From: Nothopassalora personata
Taxonomy: Eukaryota > Ascomycota > Dothideomycetes > Mycosphaerellales > Mycosphaerellaceae
Length of the DNA stretch: 64,000 nt
Assembly: GCA_033816765.1 (NCBI GenBank)
Contig: CM066293.1
Coordinates: 1,178,001 to 1,242,000, forward strand
Direction of reading: 5' to 3'
How positions within the stretch are numbered: the stretch's first letter is position 1; the number at the start of each line of letters is the position of its first letter. Made by a program: the position numbers and the translations under genes. A model generated the notes under the pieces. The model saw nothing but the letters and a program-made list of their open reading frames with translations, had not been told where the DNA came from and searched no databases. Below, in pieces: positions 35,411 through 46,764 of this stretch.

Positions 35411-38229
35411 GGTAATCTCGTTATCTAGGACAGTATACTTATTACTAGCAGTAAGCTAGGAGCTCTTAACAGTCTACCCTGTCTACTCCCCCTAAGCGAC
35501 CTGCTTACCTGTAGGGATTTAGTATTGCGAGTTCTATAAGAAATCTTTATTAAAAGTTATATAGGGGGAATAGGTTATCTTGTAGACCTATTTTCCCTTC
35601 TCCTACTATAGCTTCTATAGTAGGTAGTTAGTTAATGAACTACCCTAGAATCCTATATACTACTATATATCCGCCCTTATAGAGAACTTTTTAGACTTAG
35701 TATAATTGTCGTTATGTTTATATGCTTTATATCTAAACCTCCTTATATTCCTTAAGTCTATCTCTTTAACATTAATGCCTAGGTCCTTCTTAAAGTTAAT
35801 CTATAGTACATTTTTTGTTGTTAAGTTAAAGAGGCGGTTCGTAATATAGCATACAAAATCCATAGCCTAGGGCTAGAGGTTCTATAGCAAGCTAGAGTCT
35901 ATAAGCATAGCTCTAGCCTTGTTAATAATAACTTTGTTCGAAGCTTTAGCAATTCTATTCTACTTAGGTGTGTATAGTAATGTAAAATCCTATCTAATTC
36001 CTTTATGTTAGGCATATATTCTAAGTTTAATATTGTTGAATTCCCTACTACTATCTAAGAACCAGATCTTAGGTTTCTTCTTATAGTAGTTCTATATTAT
36101 AGTAAGCTAAGTCTTAATTGCTATTAGAGCATTACTTTTCTTTAGAAGTAGTAAGTACTATCTTATCCTAGTTTTAGCATACGTAAGCATAAGGCAATAT
36201 GCGTAACTATTATAAGAGAGTAGAGTAATTAGACTAACTAGGTTAGTATAGATTTTATCTAATACCTCTAGTATAGGTCTCCTAGGGATTCTTAAAACAA
36301 CTCTTTATAACCTTATAAGCTTACAAGTCTTACAGTGCCCTAACTCTATAGTATTAACATCTTCTAGGCCCTTAACTGCTTCTTTTATAGCATTAAGTAA
36401 TATGCTCCTAATATGCCTAAGTCTTTAATGCTATCTAACTATGTTAGTTCTTAGCTTAGTAAATGCAAGAGTAGCAAGTCCTTTTAGTGCTAATCTGTCT
36501 TTATCCTTCCTTAAACCCCTCTTTACCCTAAGGTTCCTAAAGACAATAACATTTTTCATTATCTTAACTAAGCCTATAGGCTTGTCCTTCTAGAATAGAA
36601 TTTTAGATAGTCTATCTAGGTAAACTCTATGTTTCTTATATAGGAGTTCTATAGAGATTAGTGTCGCATCTAACTCTAGTAAGTAAAGTACATTGCGAAG
36701 GAGGAGGGTAGTCTCTTAGCTAAGATAGTTCTTTATAACATACTCCAATTCTCCTTTAGTCGTAAGAGATCCTTACCTAACGGCCTATAAGAAGCATGTA
36801 GGCCTTAGTCTTAGCCTAACATTCTAAAGGTCTACAAGATTATTACAGATATAGAAGGATGTGCCTATGTTATAGACTTTGTCTATTAACATTAGGTTTA
36901 ATGCGGTAGCTATCCTTCCTATGCACACTAGTTATGTAACTATAATAGCTACTCTAGACCTCCTATGTAGTTATCTCTAGTCCCTATTACTATTAGAGCT
37001 ATGCTCCTAATTAGATAATAAGTCTAACTAGTTATTAATTGCTATAGCAATCCTCTTCCTAGTAGATTTACTGCCCTTTACCTTCTTTACCCTATCCTTT
37101 AGGGTGTCTTTACCCTTCTTAGACCTATTCCTAGGATTCTTCTCTAGATACTACTTATAGCACTTCGCGTTAGTATGCTTATATAAGCACTGTATGTACT
37201 GCTTATTATTATTCTTGCTTAAGAATGCTCTAATAAAGCTATTGCTAGGCTTGTAGGTAGTAGGTACTTACTCCTTCCTAAGAGTTGTAAACATTCTCTC
37301 TAGGGTAGTTAATTCTAGGGGATTGTTGTGTCTCTATGTCCTAAGCTATTTGATATAGTTTAGACCTTTAATAAAGTACAATCTATAGATGCTATCTAGG
37401 AGGACAAAAGAGGATTTAAGCCTTAACTTATTATTAACTAGGGAAGATCTAATAAATTGCTCTATAGCAGTCTTATTATTATTTACCTATGCTTAAAAGT
37501 CTTTATAGTACTTTAATATATTAGGTCTTGTAGTATCTAGTTTAATATGCCTAACTGCCTTTAGAGTGTTATACAGATTAATTATAATAACTAGCTTATA
37601 TGTTGCCTTAATTAAATTATACAATTCCTTAGCTAACTTGTCTATATCTCTAAAGTTTAGCCTTAGGGTAGAATCCAATCTAGCTATAATAATGCTATAT
37701 GCTTGCATGTCCTCTTTCTTCTATCGCTTATAGGCAGCTTTATATCCTACACTACTAGTAATGTCCTAAGGGGCTTTATTCTAGGCAGTCTTATCTTAGA
37801 CATTCTTAGTTGCATCTTAGGGTTAATTATAAGCTACCCTATTTAGAGCGTACTTTAGGTCAACCTAGTCTAGATTATAGATTACGTATCTAACTAGATT
37901 CTTCTCTAGCAGTACGCTAATTAGTATAGATTTCTATGCCTAGAACTACACGCCTTTCCTAAGCACCTAGTTGTCCTTAGCGGATCTTACTAGGTTGCTA
38001 GAGGTGTTGTTTCTAAACTCTATACCTAGTCTAGCTCTTTTAGATGCTATACTATAGTACTAGTGCTTAGTGCCGATCTCCTATAGTAGTTCTTAAATCG
38101 ATTAGGTAGTTGTCCGTAAAACAAATGCAGGGTTAAGTCTACTAGTAAGGCAAGCTAATCCTTAATAGAGCTTCGATAACGATTTAGGTTTCAAATTAGA
38201 TAGGCAGAGGAGCACCCGGGCTTATAACC
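35411..38229 (-). pseudogene. E0 gag and integrase remnant
   Basis: RIP-degraded copia coding DNA on the minus strand. A 71-codon open stretch (37493-37708, RLNFRDIDKLAKELYNLIKA) looks like copia gag. Near 37150-37200 a knuckle-like CLYKHTNAKCYK occurs, and integrase-like sequence should lie about 36-37 kb. Its left end continues the frame that reads TFLRHPY on the far side of E4. Stops are TAG or TAA. Base composition is TA-rich throughout. Confidence 0.6.
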
Positions 38230-38404
38230 TATTATAAATAGGTATTTGACGAGACAAGCTTCTAGATTGAAACGATAGGGTGGATTAGTAACCCTTATGA
38301 ATTGCTATAAGGTGTGAGACTATCTAGCTACAGAAAACAGTGTAATATAGTATGTGTGTGCCAAGTCCTGACTAACATGGACCTTGGTCACCTGATTCAC
38401 AACA
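38230..38404 (-). repeat. E0 5' LTR (right)
   Basis: 175 bp. Its left, inward end is RIP-mutated (TATTATAAAT for TGTTGTAAAT). Its right, outward end is not (GATTCACAACA). Confidence 0.85.
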
Positions 38405-39142
38405 TAGCGAACCATGTTCCCTGCGGCGCGGTCCTACTGCAAGTTCATATGAAATGTACATCCGCCAGACGTTGCTCCCACTTGAACCGCGACAAGGCGT
38501 GAAAATCAGCAAGACACCTGCAGCACGCAGTAGTAGTAGTAGTAGTAGTCAAGCCCCGTTGTCAAGCTGCCTCTTCTCTGCTTCGGCCAAGGACGTGCCA
38601 ACGTGAGCTAGGAAGCATCAAGAAACGACAAGGGCTGGGCGTTTGTCTCTTCACCCACACAACCACACTGCTGGCTGCGTCGTCTTGGTATCCCATTTGC
38701 TATCGCAGTGACCTTCTTTCCACCTTCCCTTTGCAGAATCAGCTCCGCCTTGGCCTGGGCTCGTTGCAGTGGCGGTCATGCTACTGTAACATACGGGCGT
38801 TTGTGCAATCTGCAAAAGTCGAAGCTCACGCGGACGGCAGCGCAAGCAGCAGCTTGGTGTGAGGATTGCCGTGCTGGCCAATGGCTACCGCGGTGATAAG
38901 GTCGCGTGCCAGTATCAACACTGCCAAGGTGTTGGAAAAGTTTTCTATCGCATCCTAGTCGCTGATCCTGTATGTGCAGTGTAGGACGCCCTGTCGTGCT
39001 GCGAAGTATATCTATCGCCATTCGACGCCAGAAGAATGCACCGCCTTTCAGCGGTCTTTGTCCTGTGTAGCCATTGTTGCACTCGCCGTCATCGACAGTC
39101 CCCCACTTCTTCCCCCACTCTAGCGCTCGAGCTGTTGTCAAC
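38405..39142. other. Upstream region of the peptide transporter gene
   Basis: Begins with the right TSD copy of E0 (TAGCG). It contains a short (TAG)n tract (38530-38549). Normal, un-RIPed base composition returns immediately after 38404. No gene recognised. Confidence 0.6.
38530..38549. repeat. (TAG)n microsatellite
   Basis: About six tandem trinucleotide units. Confidence 0.8.
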
Positions 39143-41067
39143 ATGAGTGCCGCCTTGGAACAGGATTTGGCCGTAATGGCGCAGGCCCGCCGGCCGAGTG
39201 TCGTCGTTGACGAGAAGGCTGCGGTATACAGCGAGAATGGAGTCTCCTCTATGGATGGAGGAAGTCGAATCGGGCCCACCAGAGATGGAGACGAGCCTAC
39301 CATGGAAGAGATGAAGCTGTTGCGCAGGGTCTCGGGCAAGATTCCGTGGACAGCCTACACAATCACGTTTATTGAGTTCACGGAGCGGTTCTCTTACTAT
39401 GGAACGACTGCGGTGTTCGTCAACTTCATCCAGCACCCACGACCATTCGGCTCTCGCGCAGGCAACATTGTCGACAACCCTTCTTGCTTCGACGCCCCAG
39501 GCTGGGACAGAGCCTCCTGTTTGCAACCTGGAGGTCTGGGTCAAGATCAGCGCGCCTCTACCGGTCTTACAGGAAGTGTGAACAACGACGTCGGCTCGAG
39601 ACTGATGCTAACCATGCTCTACAGACGTTTAACCAGTTTTGGGCATATATCATGCCCTTGGTCGGTGGATACATCGCCGATACATATCTCGGGCGATTCA
39701 TGACTGTTCAATGGTCCATCCTCGCAGCAATCATCGGTCACACCATTCTCATCGTTTCCTCGATCCCGACGGTTATGGACAACCCTCAAGGTGCTCTGGG
39801 CTGCTTTGCCGTTGGTCTCATCATTATGGGCATGGGCACTGGCGGTTTCAAGTCCAACATCTCGCCGCTGCTCGCTGAACAGATTCCAGAGACTCGTCCA
39901 CGAATCCTCACGACCAAGACCGGAGAGCGGGTGATTGTTGACCCTCAAGTCACATACTCGCGCGTCTTCTTGTACTTCTACATGATGATCAACGCCGGAT
40001 CACTGGTTGGTGGTATCGGCATGGTCTACGCTGAGCGATTTGTTGGCTTCTGGCTTTCCTATGCATTACCGACCTTCATGTTCTTCCTTGCGCCTATCGT
40101 CCTCATTGGCTGCAAGAAGTTCTACAAGCTCGCTCCTCCAACGGAATCTGTCCTTTCGAGATCGTTCAAGGCACTGAGCCTCGCAAGCAAGGGCTGCTGG
40201 TCTGCGAACCCCATCCAGACGTACAGAAACTTCCAGCGGGATGATTTCTGGGAGAAAATTAAGCCAAGCCGCCTCGGGAATAGTGCGCCGGCGTGGCTCC
40301 AGGGTGTTGACGATGTCTGGATCGATCAGGTCGCTCGCGGGTTCAACGCCTGCAAAGTCTTCACTTGGCTGCCACTGTACTGGCTTGCTTACAACCAGAT
40401 GGTCGGAAACTTGACATCCATGTCAGCCACCATGCAACTGAACGGTGTGCCAAACGATCTGATCAACAACCTCAACCCTTTGACTTTGGTCATCTTCATT
40501 CCAATCTTCGACGCTTTGATATACCCAGCGATTCGCAAGACTGGCTTCAACTTCACCCCGATCAAGCGTATCACCTGGGGTTTCTTCCTTGCCTCCTCTG
40601 CCATGGTTTCCGCGACTGTCATTCAGTACTACATCTACCAGAAGTCGCCATGTCCGAACACCGATGTTAACTCTGGCACGGGCTGTGAGGCTCCAATCAA
40701 TGTATGGGTACAAGCTGTGCCGTACTGTCTGATTGCCTTCTCCGAAATCTTCGCCTCGGTCACTGGGCTTGAGTATGCCTTCAGCAAGGCCCCAGAGAAC
40801 ATGAGAGGTCTCGTCATGGGTGTCAACCTTGTGCAGACTGCATTTTCTGCTGCTATTGGGCAAGCTCTGGTGCCTCTTGCTGAGGACCCTCTGCTCATCT
40901 GGAACTACACGGTGACGGCTATCTTGGCATTCCTGGGCGGTGTCGGTTTCTGGTTCACATGGCGATCACTTGATGCTAGGGAGGACGAGCTGAACTTGAT
41001 CGAGGAGACTAAGTACAAGGGTCGGGGTACGGCCGCGAGAGCGTCGATGGACGTTGATCATGCTTAG
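39143..41067 (+). CDS. POT-family di/tripeptide:H+ symporter (PTR2-like)
   Basis: Two exons, 39143-39577 and 39625-41067, with a 47-bp intron (39578-39624) that has a GCTAAC branch site; 625 residues. The start gives MSAALEQDLAVMAQ with a cytosolic N-terminus of about 75 residues. The first PTR2 signature is FTERFSYYGTTAVFVNFI. FNQFWAYIMPLVGGYIADTY immediately follows the intron. About 12 hydrophobic segments are present, with the long extracellular loop between late helices typical of fungal PTR2 proteins. It imports small peptides with protons at the plasma membrane (family knowledge). The junction gives STGLTGSTFNQFW, two residues longer than usual, so a nearby alternative donor is possible. 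E0 ends only about 740 bp upstream. Confidence 0.9.
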
Positions 41068-42329
41068 ATCGAGCTGGGATGCCCCGAGCGATGTATAGTC
41101 AACAGCATGTGCAACACGATCGTTTGATGACTCAATATTCATCGCAAATCCATTGGCTTATCGAGCAGCTTTGTTAACCCCTCGTGTCCTACTACTCAAA
41201 TTGTACTGCTTCAAGAATCGTTGACGTCTTACCTCACCGTTCGACGGTCAAGCAAGGTATGGCATCGCAGTGGAATGGAAATTGTCTTGAACAGCGACGA
41301 GACCAAGCACAATATCCAGAACCCATCAGTCATGATTTCATGCCTGCTGCTATATGTTGCTATGTTTTGCCGGCTATCGCTCATGTCGTCGTCATCAGCC
41401 CACGGGCTAAATTGCGTAAATGCCATCTTGGCAAAAAAACGAGCATTTTTCTGCAACTCCACGCCTACAGAATTGCACAGAGTGTTCATACGGTGTCAAA
41501 AAGCAAAAAGGAATGCAGAAGCATCATGTAATGATCTCCCAACGCGCTGGAATATGTTAGATTTGCCTAAATGATGGTGCCGGGTAGCGCAACTTACGGA
41601 TCGAACCGCGGGCCTCAAGATTAGATAACAATGTCCATTACAGTCTTGCGCTCTTCCAGCTGAGCTATTGAGAGTTGGCACGAGATCTGGGATCTCGAAT
41701 AGCACTGCATGACCTAGCGCTAATGCTTACCGAATTATCTTTACGTATCTGTACGTAAACGCGGTGGAAAACCAGTGAAAAGCCGCGCCAAGCGCACTAG
41801 CCGAAACTTGGAATTCGACGCTTCTCTACCTTTGAAGTCGTTCACTTCCGTCAACAGCGCTGACAAGCTGGTATGATAATGCTCTATCGCGACGCGGATG
41901 ATATCAAGGTCCAGTCTGCCAGTACGAGATTCTACACCGCATCGCGTGACGACAGTGCAGGCCGCGGCATCCCCGAAGTAATCTCACACAATCATTAGAG
42001 ACGCCAGGTGACCCCCAAGAAACGATTTTTCTTGCCTTGATAACAAAGGTTAGCAACCGCACCGGCGTAATGTCATGGTTCCCGGACATCCGGCAAGACC
42101 TGATCGTATGCCACTAAAAGATTCATCTCAGTCGCGCACTGCAGACATGCAAGGGTGCTTATTGGAGCATGTTTCTCTTATCGCGACGTTGCAGCTGACC
42201 TTGCCAGAGATTTCAACAGACTTGAGCTTCGGTACAATTGTTACGAAGGACATGTCAAAGCTCACAGACAGTCTCTAGTCTTCAGCGGACACTCCGAGGG
42301 TAGAGGGCTCCCACCCTGGAAATGGCCTC
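41068..42329. other. Intergenic region with a tRNA relic
   Basis: No protein gene recognised. Short ORFs overlap on both strands without domain support. A truncated tRNA-Tyr is listed separately. Confidence 0.4.
41597..41674 (-). pseudogene. tRNA-Tyr(GUA) pseudogene, intron-containing, 3' truncated
   Basis: The minus strand starts CTCTCAA and continues TAGCTCAGCTGGAAGAGCG, a good D-arm with box A. The anticodon stem CAAGA/TCTTG carries loop CTGTAA (anticodon GTA at 41639-41641) with an intron of about 16 nt after position 37, as in eukaryotic tRNA-Tyr. The T-arm begins GCGGTTCGATCC and then diverges. The 3' half of the T-stem and the acceptor strand that should pair with CTCTCAA are missing, so the gene is broken. 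Confidence 0.6.
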
Positions 42330-43172
42330 GTCCTCGATGGAGCACCATTCGGACTTGAAAAGATCTACGATTACGAAGCTGGCGGCCATCATCCTGTTCA
42401 TCTCCGTGACTCCCTTGGAGAAGGTGGCCGATATCACGTTCTGCATAAATTGAGAAATGGCGGTTTCGCAAACGTGTAGCTTTGCCGTGACTCGAAGACT
42501 GATCCTGCACGATATGTTGCTCTCAAAATATTGATGGCGGAACCTTCAAACGACGATTGCCCTGAGCTGCGCGTGAAAGCATTTCAAGACACCCTGTCTA
42601 GCAATCGAGGCCATGACCAGCACATCTGTCTACCCCTGGGCGACTTCCGTGTCGACGGACCGAACGGTACACACATTTGCATCGTGTACCCAGTGCTGGG
42701 ACCTGGCAAAGGCTGTGATCTTTGAGCGGTGGGATGCACACTCTTTGAAATCAGAACCGGACGGAAGCTGTTCAATTTGTTCGACGATGATAACGACGAC
42801 CATCTGTTCGCCATGGTGTCGATGCTCGGCCCACTGCCAGAACCCTGGTGGACAACTTGGGAAGCTCGAAAAAACTGCTTCGAAGATAATGCGGATTCAG
42901 AAGGTCGAGCTATCAAGGTTCCAACAGTTCATGAAGAAGAGGCCAGGCGGAAACAAAGCTCGACATTTGTCGTGGAACTTCGATCTATCAAAGAGGCGCT
43001 CGCCGCTGGGCTCGATTACGAAGGCAATCAACCATCGGAGAACGTCCACCGTGAGATTCCGGAGGACGAGATTGCGCTCTTTGCAGACCTTCTGCGAAAG
43101 CTTTTGAGATACAGACCGGAAGACAGACTGGCGGCTGCCGATGTTCTACAGCACGACTGGTTCAGAATGTGA
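42330..43172 (+). pseudogene. SRPK-like serine/threonine kinase pseudogene
   Basis: In one frame the DNA reads EKIYDYEAGGHHPVHLRDSLGEGGRYHVLHKLRNGGFANV, the start of an SR-protein-kinase-type domain with its glycine-rich loop. Then comes TAG where the family has Trp, then LCRDSKTDPARYVALKIL with the VAIK-type lysine. After IVYPVLGPGKG the sequence jumps to DL(stop)AVGCTLFEIRTGRKLF, which belongs after the activation segment. The HRD and DFG regions are thus deleted. An intact C-lobe end follows (43-kb part, IPEDEIALFADLLRKLLRYRPEDRLAAADVLQHDWF). Two stops and a missing catalytic core make this a pseudogene. The C-terminal 147-codon ORF (42729-43172) alone would be a non-catalytic fragment. 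Confidence 0.7.
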
Positions 43173-43559
43173 GATGATATTATGAAGATTTTTCATCGTC
43201 TGCCATTCTTACCCCTACAGCCTTTCCCTTCCTCTCGAACTAATCGCGATAGATCAGGAAACAGCTCGGAGAAAGGACAGCGTCACACGGTGCGACTGCC
43301 GGAACCATATCCGCAAAAGCAAGACCATAATAGGCTGCCGTTAATCCAACACCATTGTCGACCGGCAGCATTGTCACCCGATAGTTCGTCTAATTTCGTT
43401 GACGGTGCTTCCTCTTCCTCATCGGAACTCCAGTAGCCTGGTCAAGACATCTTCCCAATCACTGCAAGACAATCTAAGCAATCTATACATTGCAAGCCGC
43501 CTGCACAGCAGGCACAGCCTCATCTGCCTCGACATTAGCAACCACAACCCGCCTTGCAA

Positions 43560-43784
43560 CTCCACGGACGACTTACTCAAAGCAACACCGCTAACAACAC
43601 GGCTCCTGCCAGCAGCGTAACAAGCATCCAGCTCCTTGCACGCACATGGAACATGGGTCTCGCCGCAGCTAGTAGCAGACTTGATGGCGACCTTGATACA
43701 TTAGTCTGCGCTTGCTGGGTCGTTGCCGAAGGCTTGGGCGGGGCTGGCGAGGGCGAGGATAGTGGCTGCGGAGAGGAACTTCAT
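43560..43784 (-). pseudogene. Probable CFEM-type small secreted protein, degenerate
   Basis: The minus-strand ATG at 43784 opens a clear signal peptide (MKFLSAATILALASPAQA). At 43701-43703 there is an in-frame TAA. The same frame continues with CIKVAIKSATSCGETHVPCACKELDAC, a cysteine spacing (C-x10-C-x6-C-x-C) resembling the CFEM domain of fungal extracellular proteins. The stop sits where Gln is plausible (CAA to TAA), and later Cys residues appear lost. As it stands only 27 residues would be made. An unrecognised intron is possible. Confidence 0.4.
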
Positions 43785-44377
43785 GGTGATGGTGATAGTA
43801 GTACTTGGTGGAAAGTGGCGAGGAGTCTCAACGAGGGATGGAAAGAGAGTAATGAACGACGATGAATGCGGCGTTGACGAAAGGCTACGGTTGAGGATAT
43901 AATAATGTCCTCGGACTGACCCACGCAGGGTAGTGGGAACTGGGTAGTCTCAGCAAGCAACAACGATCGGAGCCGTATGCCGGGTCCTCGTTTGCGGGCT
44001 GAGAATAGTATTGGAAGTCGTCGCAATGGATGTGATCGTAAAGATACTTTGCTGGCGCTGTGCTGTCTTCTGCCGGGTGGTCTTCGTTAGTTCAAGATGT
44101 CGAATGCTGTGCGGCCTCGGTCTACGCATGAGACATTTTGAGAGTGAATGATGAATGCAACCCCCTGCTCTCAATCCTTGCCGGAGCCATAACCTTATGC
44201 GGTAAGCTTAGTTTACTGCTTGATGCTTGCTTCTTGTCTCAATTGGACGTCCCCTGTCAGCATGCTTATCTGATGAGACGTCGAAACGCATGAAATTCAA
44301 ATTATAGACAGTCTGTTCACACACCATCATGTATCGTCAATACCACCGTTCGCTATTACCGCTATTCTCACCAAACC

Positions 44378-46098
44378 TCACTTCGGCGTCTGCCCAACCC
44401 TATAAACCAACTTCTTCCCACTAACATCCCCCTTCCTCATCCTCTCCAATCCCTCAAAGACTCCCTTCAGCCCATCCTCCCCCACCTCCGCCGGATGCAC
44501 CGCAAGCTGCCCAGCATTCAAAAGCTTCTGCGTCAGTTCAAAAAACTTCTTCGCATGCTCGAAGTCCTCCGGCTTTGCCTCCATCTTCTTGCCCATTTTC
44601 TCAAAGGCTTCGCCAGTAATAGTGTAGCCCAGCGTATGCTTGTTCTCAACGTCCTCGCGGGAATGCTTGGTCTTGAGGAGGTAGGAGATTTCGCCACCCT
44701 GGGAGGATATGGACTGCTCACAGATCTTGGGAGAGTCTCCTTCGGAGATGCAGTCGAGGACTTTGCGGAGGTCGTCGTTGGTGTAGTCTTTGATCTTTTG
44801 GGCACAGGAAGGGTCTTTGTAATCGAACGCTTCTTCTGCGCCGAGAGCTTTGAGGAGGGGGTGGTTGTGTTCGGATGCTGTGGTTATGACGCGGCAGCCG
44901 GATCTGATGGGATGTGAGAATTGTTCGAAATGCTGGGTGGCTCAGTACTTACAGAATGCCGTATTGAATCGCGAGCGTTCCAGTTGCTGTGCTGCCGCCG
45001 TAGACGAGAAGAAAGCCACCGTACTTCTCCATGCCGTCTCCTGGAAGGGGGAGGGCTAAGCTTTGGTACAAGGCTTGGCCGCATGTTATCACTCCTACTG
45101 GGAGAGTGGCTGCATCTGTGTCGCTCATTCCGTCCGGGATCTGCAGCGAGGATCAGCGACAGAATGTCATGTTCGTAGTGTCGTGGTCATACCTTGAGCC
45201 CAAGGTCTCCCTTCGCCACTGCAAATTCGCCAAAGGCACCTGCACATATTAGTCGTGTCCCAGACGATAATGAAGCGTGAGATACCATCTTCATGCTGCG
45301 ACTGGTTGCCACCATGTACAAACGTAGCAATGCGATCGCCCACTTGCCAGTCTTTCTTGACCTTGTCACCGATTTCCAAGACCATGCCAGCTACCCAGGT
45401 CAGCAGATACTCATGACTTGAAAGGATAAGAACATACACATATCGACACCAACAGTCGACCCAGGCTTGCCGACGTTATCGATGTGCTTCCTATCAGGAC
45501 ATCAGTACAATTTTGGACTAGGCCACCCTCTCGCCAACACATACCAATCCGTCGGATTCAACGCCACACAACTCACTTTACAAAGGATGTAATCATCCCT
45601 CAACGCCGGCACAGGCACGCTCTGCAATTCCGCTTTCCCGCCCTCAACGATTTTGATAGCCTTCATCTTCTCGGGGATCTCGATCTATGAGAACGCTATT
45701 AGCTACCTCCCCATCACGAACCCCAACATTGATGGTCAACTTACAGTGATAGTATGACTCTCCTCCTTCGGCTCGTCAATATCACTAACCTGCGCCTCAT
45801 CATCCTCCCTGTCTCCACTGCGAGAGTTACTCTGATCCTTCTTCATCACTTTCACCTGCGGATCGTCTTCGCGGTCACCTTTCGTGACTTCCTGAGCAAA
45901 GTTCTGATCCGGGATCTCTCTCGAAGCTCTCTTGTTGACAGGGAAAATATCACTAACGGGTGAGACATCGTTTGGTGAGATCTCTTTGGCATCGCTCATT
46001 TGCACATCATGTGCACCTTCAGGCTCCGGAGCGTCATTCTTGAGTTTGGTCCCGCCATTCTTCAGCTCCTCATGTGTTTTTGGAAGGATGTTATTCAT
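44378..46098 (-). CDS. Zinc-type alcohol dehydrogenase-like protein (medium-chain reductase), seven exons
   Basis: Exons, in minus order: 45745-46098, 45545-45684, 45438-45490, 45286-45390, 45193-45239, 44953-45140, 44378-44903. Introns are 46-60 bp with GT..AG ends, and the total is 470 residues. The enzyme proper starts at [17 protein letters not shown] (an alternative start at 45666 gives 346 residues, the usual size). The GroES-like half has [31 protein letters not shown]. The cofactor half has [23 protein letters not shown] and [12 protein letters not shown]. No zinc ligands are evident, so it probably belongs with toxD-like/enoyl-reductase-type enzymes. Exon 1 adds a polar, acidic N-terminus of about 118 residues that splices in frame but is unusual for the family. 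Confidence 0.8.
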
Positions 46099-46764
46099 GC
46101 TGGGCTGATATGAGGTGGATGCAGACGAGTCAGCCTTTGGCTGGCGATGAGGTAAGGACGACTTGGGCTGTATGACACAGAATTAAGATGGATGAGTGAA
46201 TAAGGACATGTGCTTGGGGCTCTTTTTGTTTCATGCGAACCATGGGACGGTCCTGTAGGATCGACGGTTTAGACTTGAGGTGCATTGTGGGGCGTTGCTG
46301 ATGCGTTGTGGGGCGTGGTTGACGTAGCTGGTGGCTGGTTGTGCCTGCGATTCATGTGCCTACATTGGCATTGGGAAATGATGCAGACAAGACGTTGCTT
46401 TTCGGTGAGATCTGCTGAGAGAAAGGAATTCGCGTTAGTAGTAATAGGGATAGCTGCTGAGGGCTTGAGTCGTGACCGAAGCTCGTTTGTACTGCTTTCT
46501 CGTCTTACGCGAGCGAGGGTCTGGTGCAGAAAGTCACTCACAATCAACACTGCTTGTCCAGGTTCCTCTTGCTCAGGACATTGTATTCAAAGCCATTGAT
46601 CATGTACAAGCGTCGTAGACTCGTGAAGATTGCGCATTGGGCATTGCGAGCCTAGATCCAACACCGAACCCGGCTATCCGTCCATTTCGCCGCGCACCAT
46701 GCCACAAGAAGCCACAAATCATCACACATTCTCTATCCGTCCAACCAAAACATGCTCTTATCGC
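46099..46764. other. Intergenic region between two minus-strand genes
   Basis: Contains the presumed promoter of the dehydrogenase. ORFs of 90-105 codons on both strands lack recognisable features. Confidence 0.4.

Larger units (their letters stand above)
6537..38404 (-). mobile_element. E0: RIP-degraded Ty1/copia-type LTR retrotransposon hosting four other elements
   Basis: The outer shell of the nest. LTRs of 176 and 175 bp lie at 6537-6712 and 38230-38404, with matching ends (TGTT.TAAAT..ATT.A.AACA) and a 5-bp TSD TAGCG at 6532-6536 and 38405-38409. A purine tract (minus AAAGGGGGAG) beside the left LTR marks it as the 3' LTR, so the element reads on the minus strand. Without the insertions E0 is about 7.3 kb. 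In minus order it has gag-like, integrase-like, RT and RNase H remnants, the gag-RT-RNase H order of copia elements. A long 3' part holds an antisense frame. The DNA is TA-rich and full of stops. Reading frames continue across the insertion points of E1 and E4 once one TSD copy is removed. Confidence 0.85.

Noticed and set aside
6537..38404. Endogenous virus or satellite rather than retrotransposons
   Set aside because: LTRs, TSDs and gag-pol order are those of Ty1/copia and Ty3/gypsy elements. No envelope-like frame with signal peptide and membrane anchor was found.
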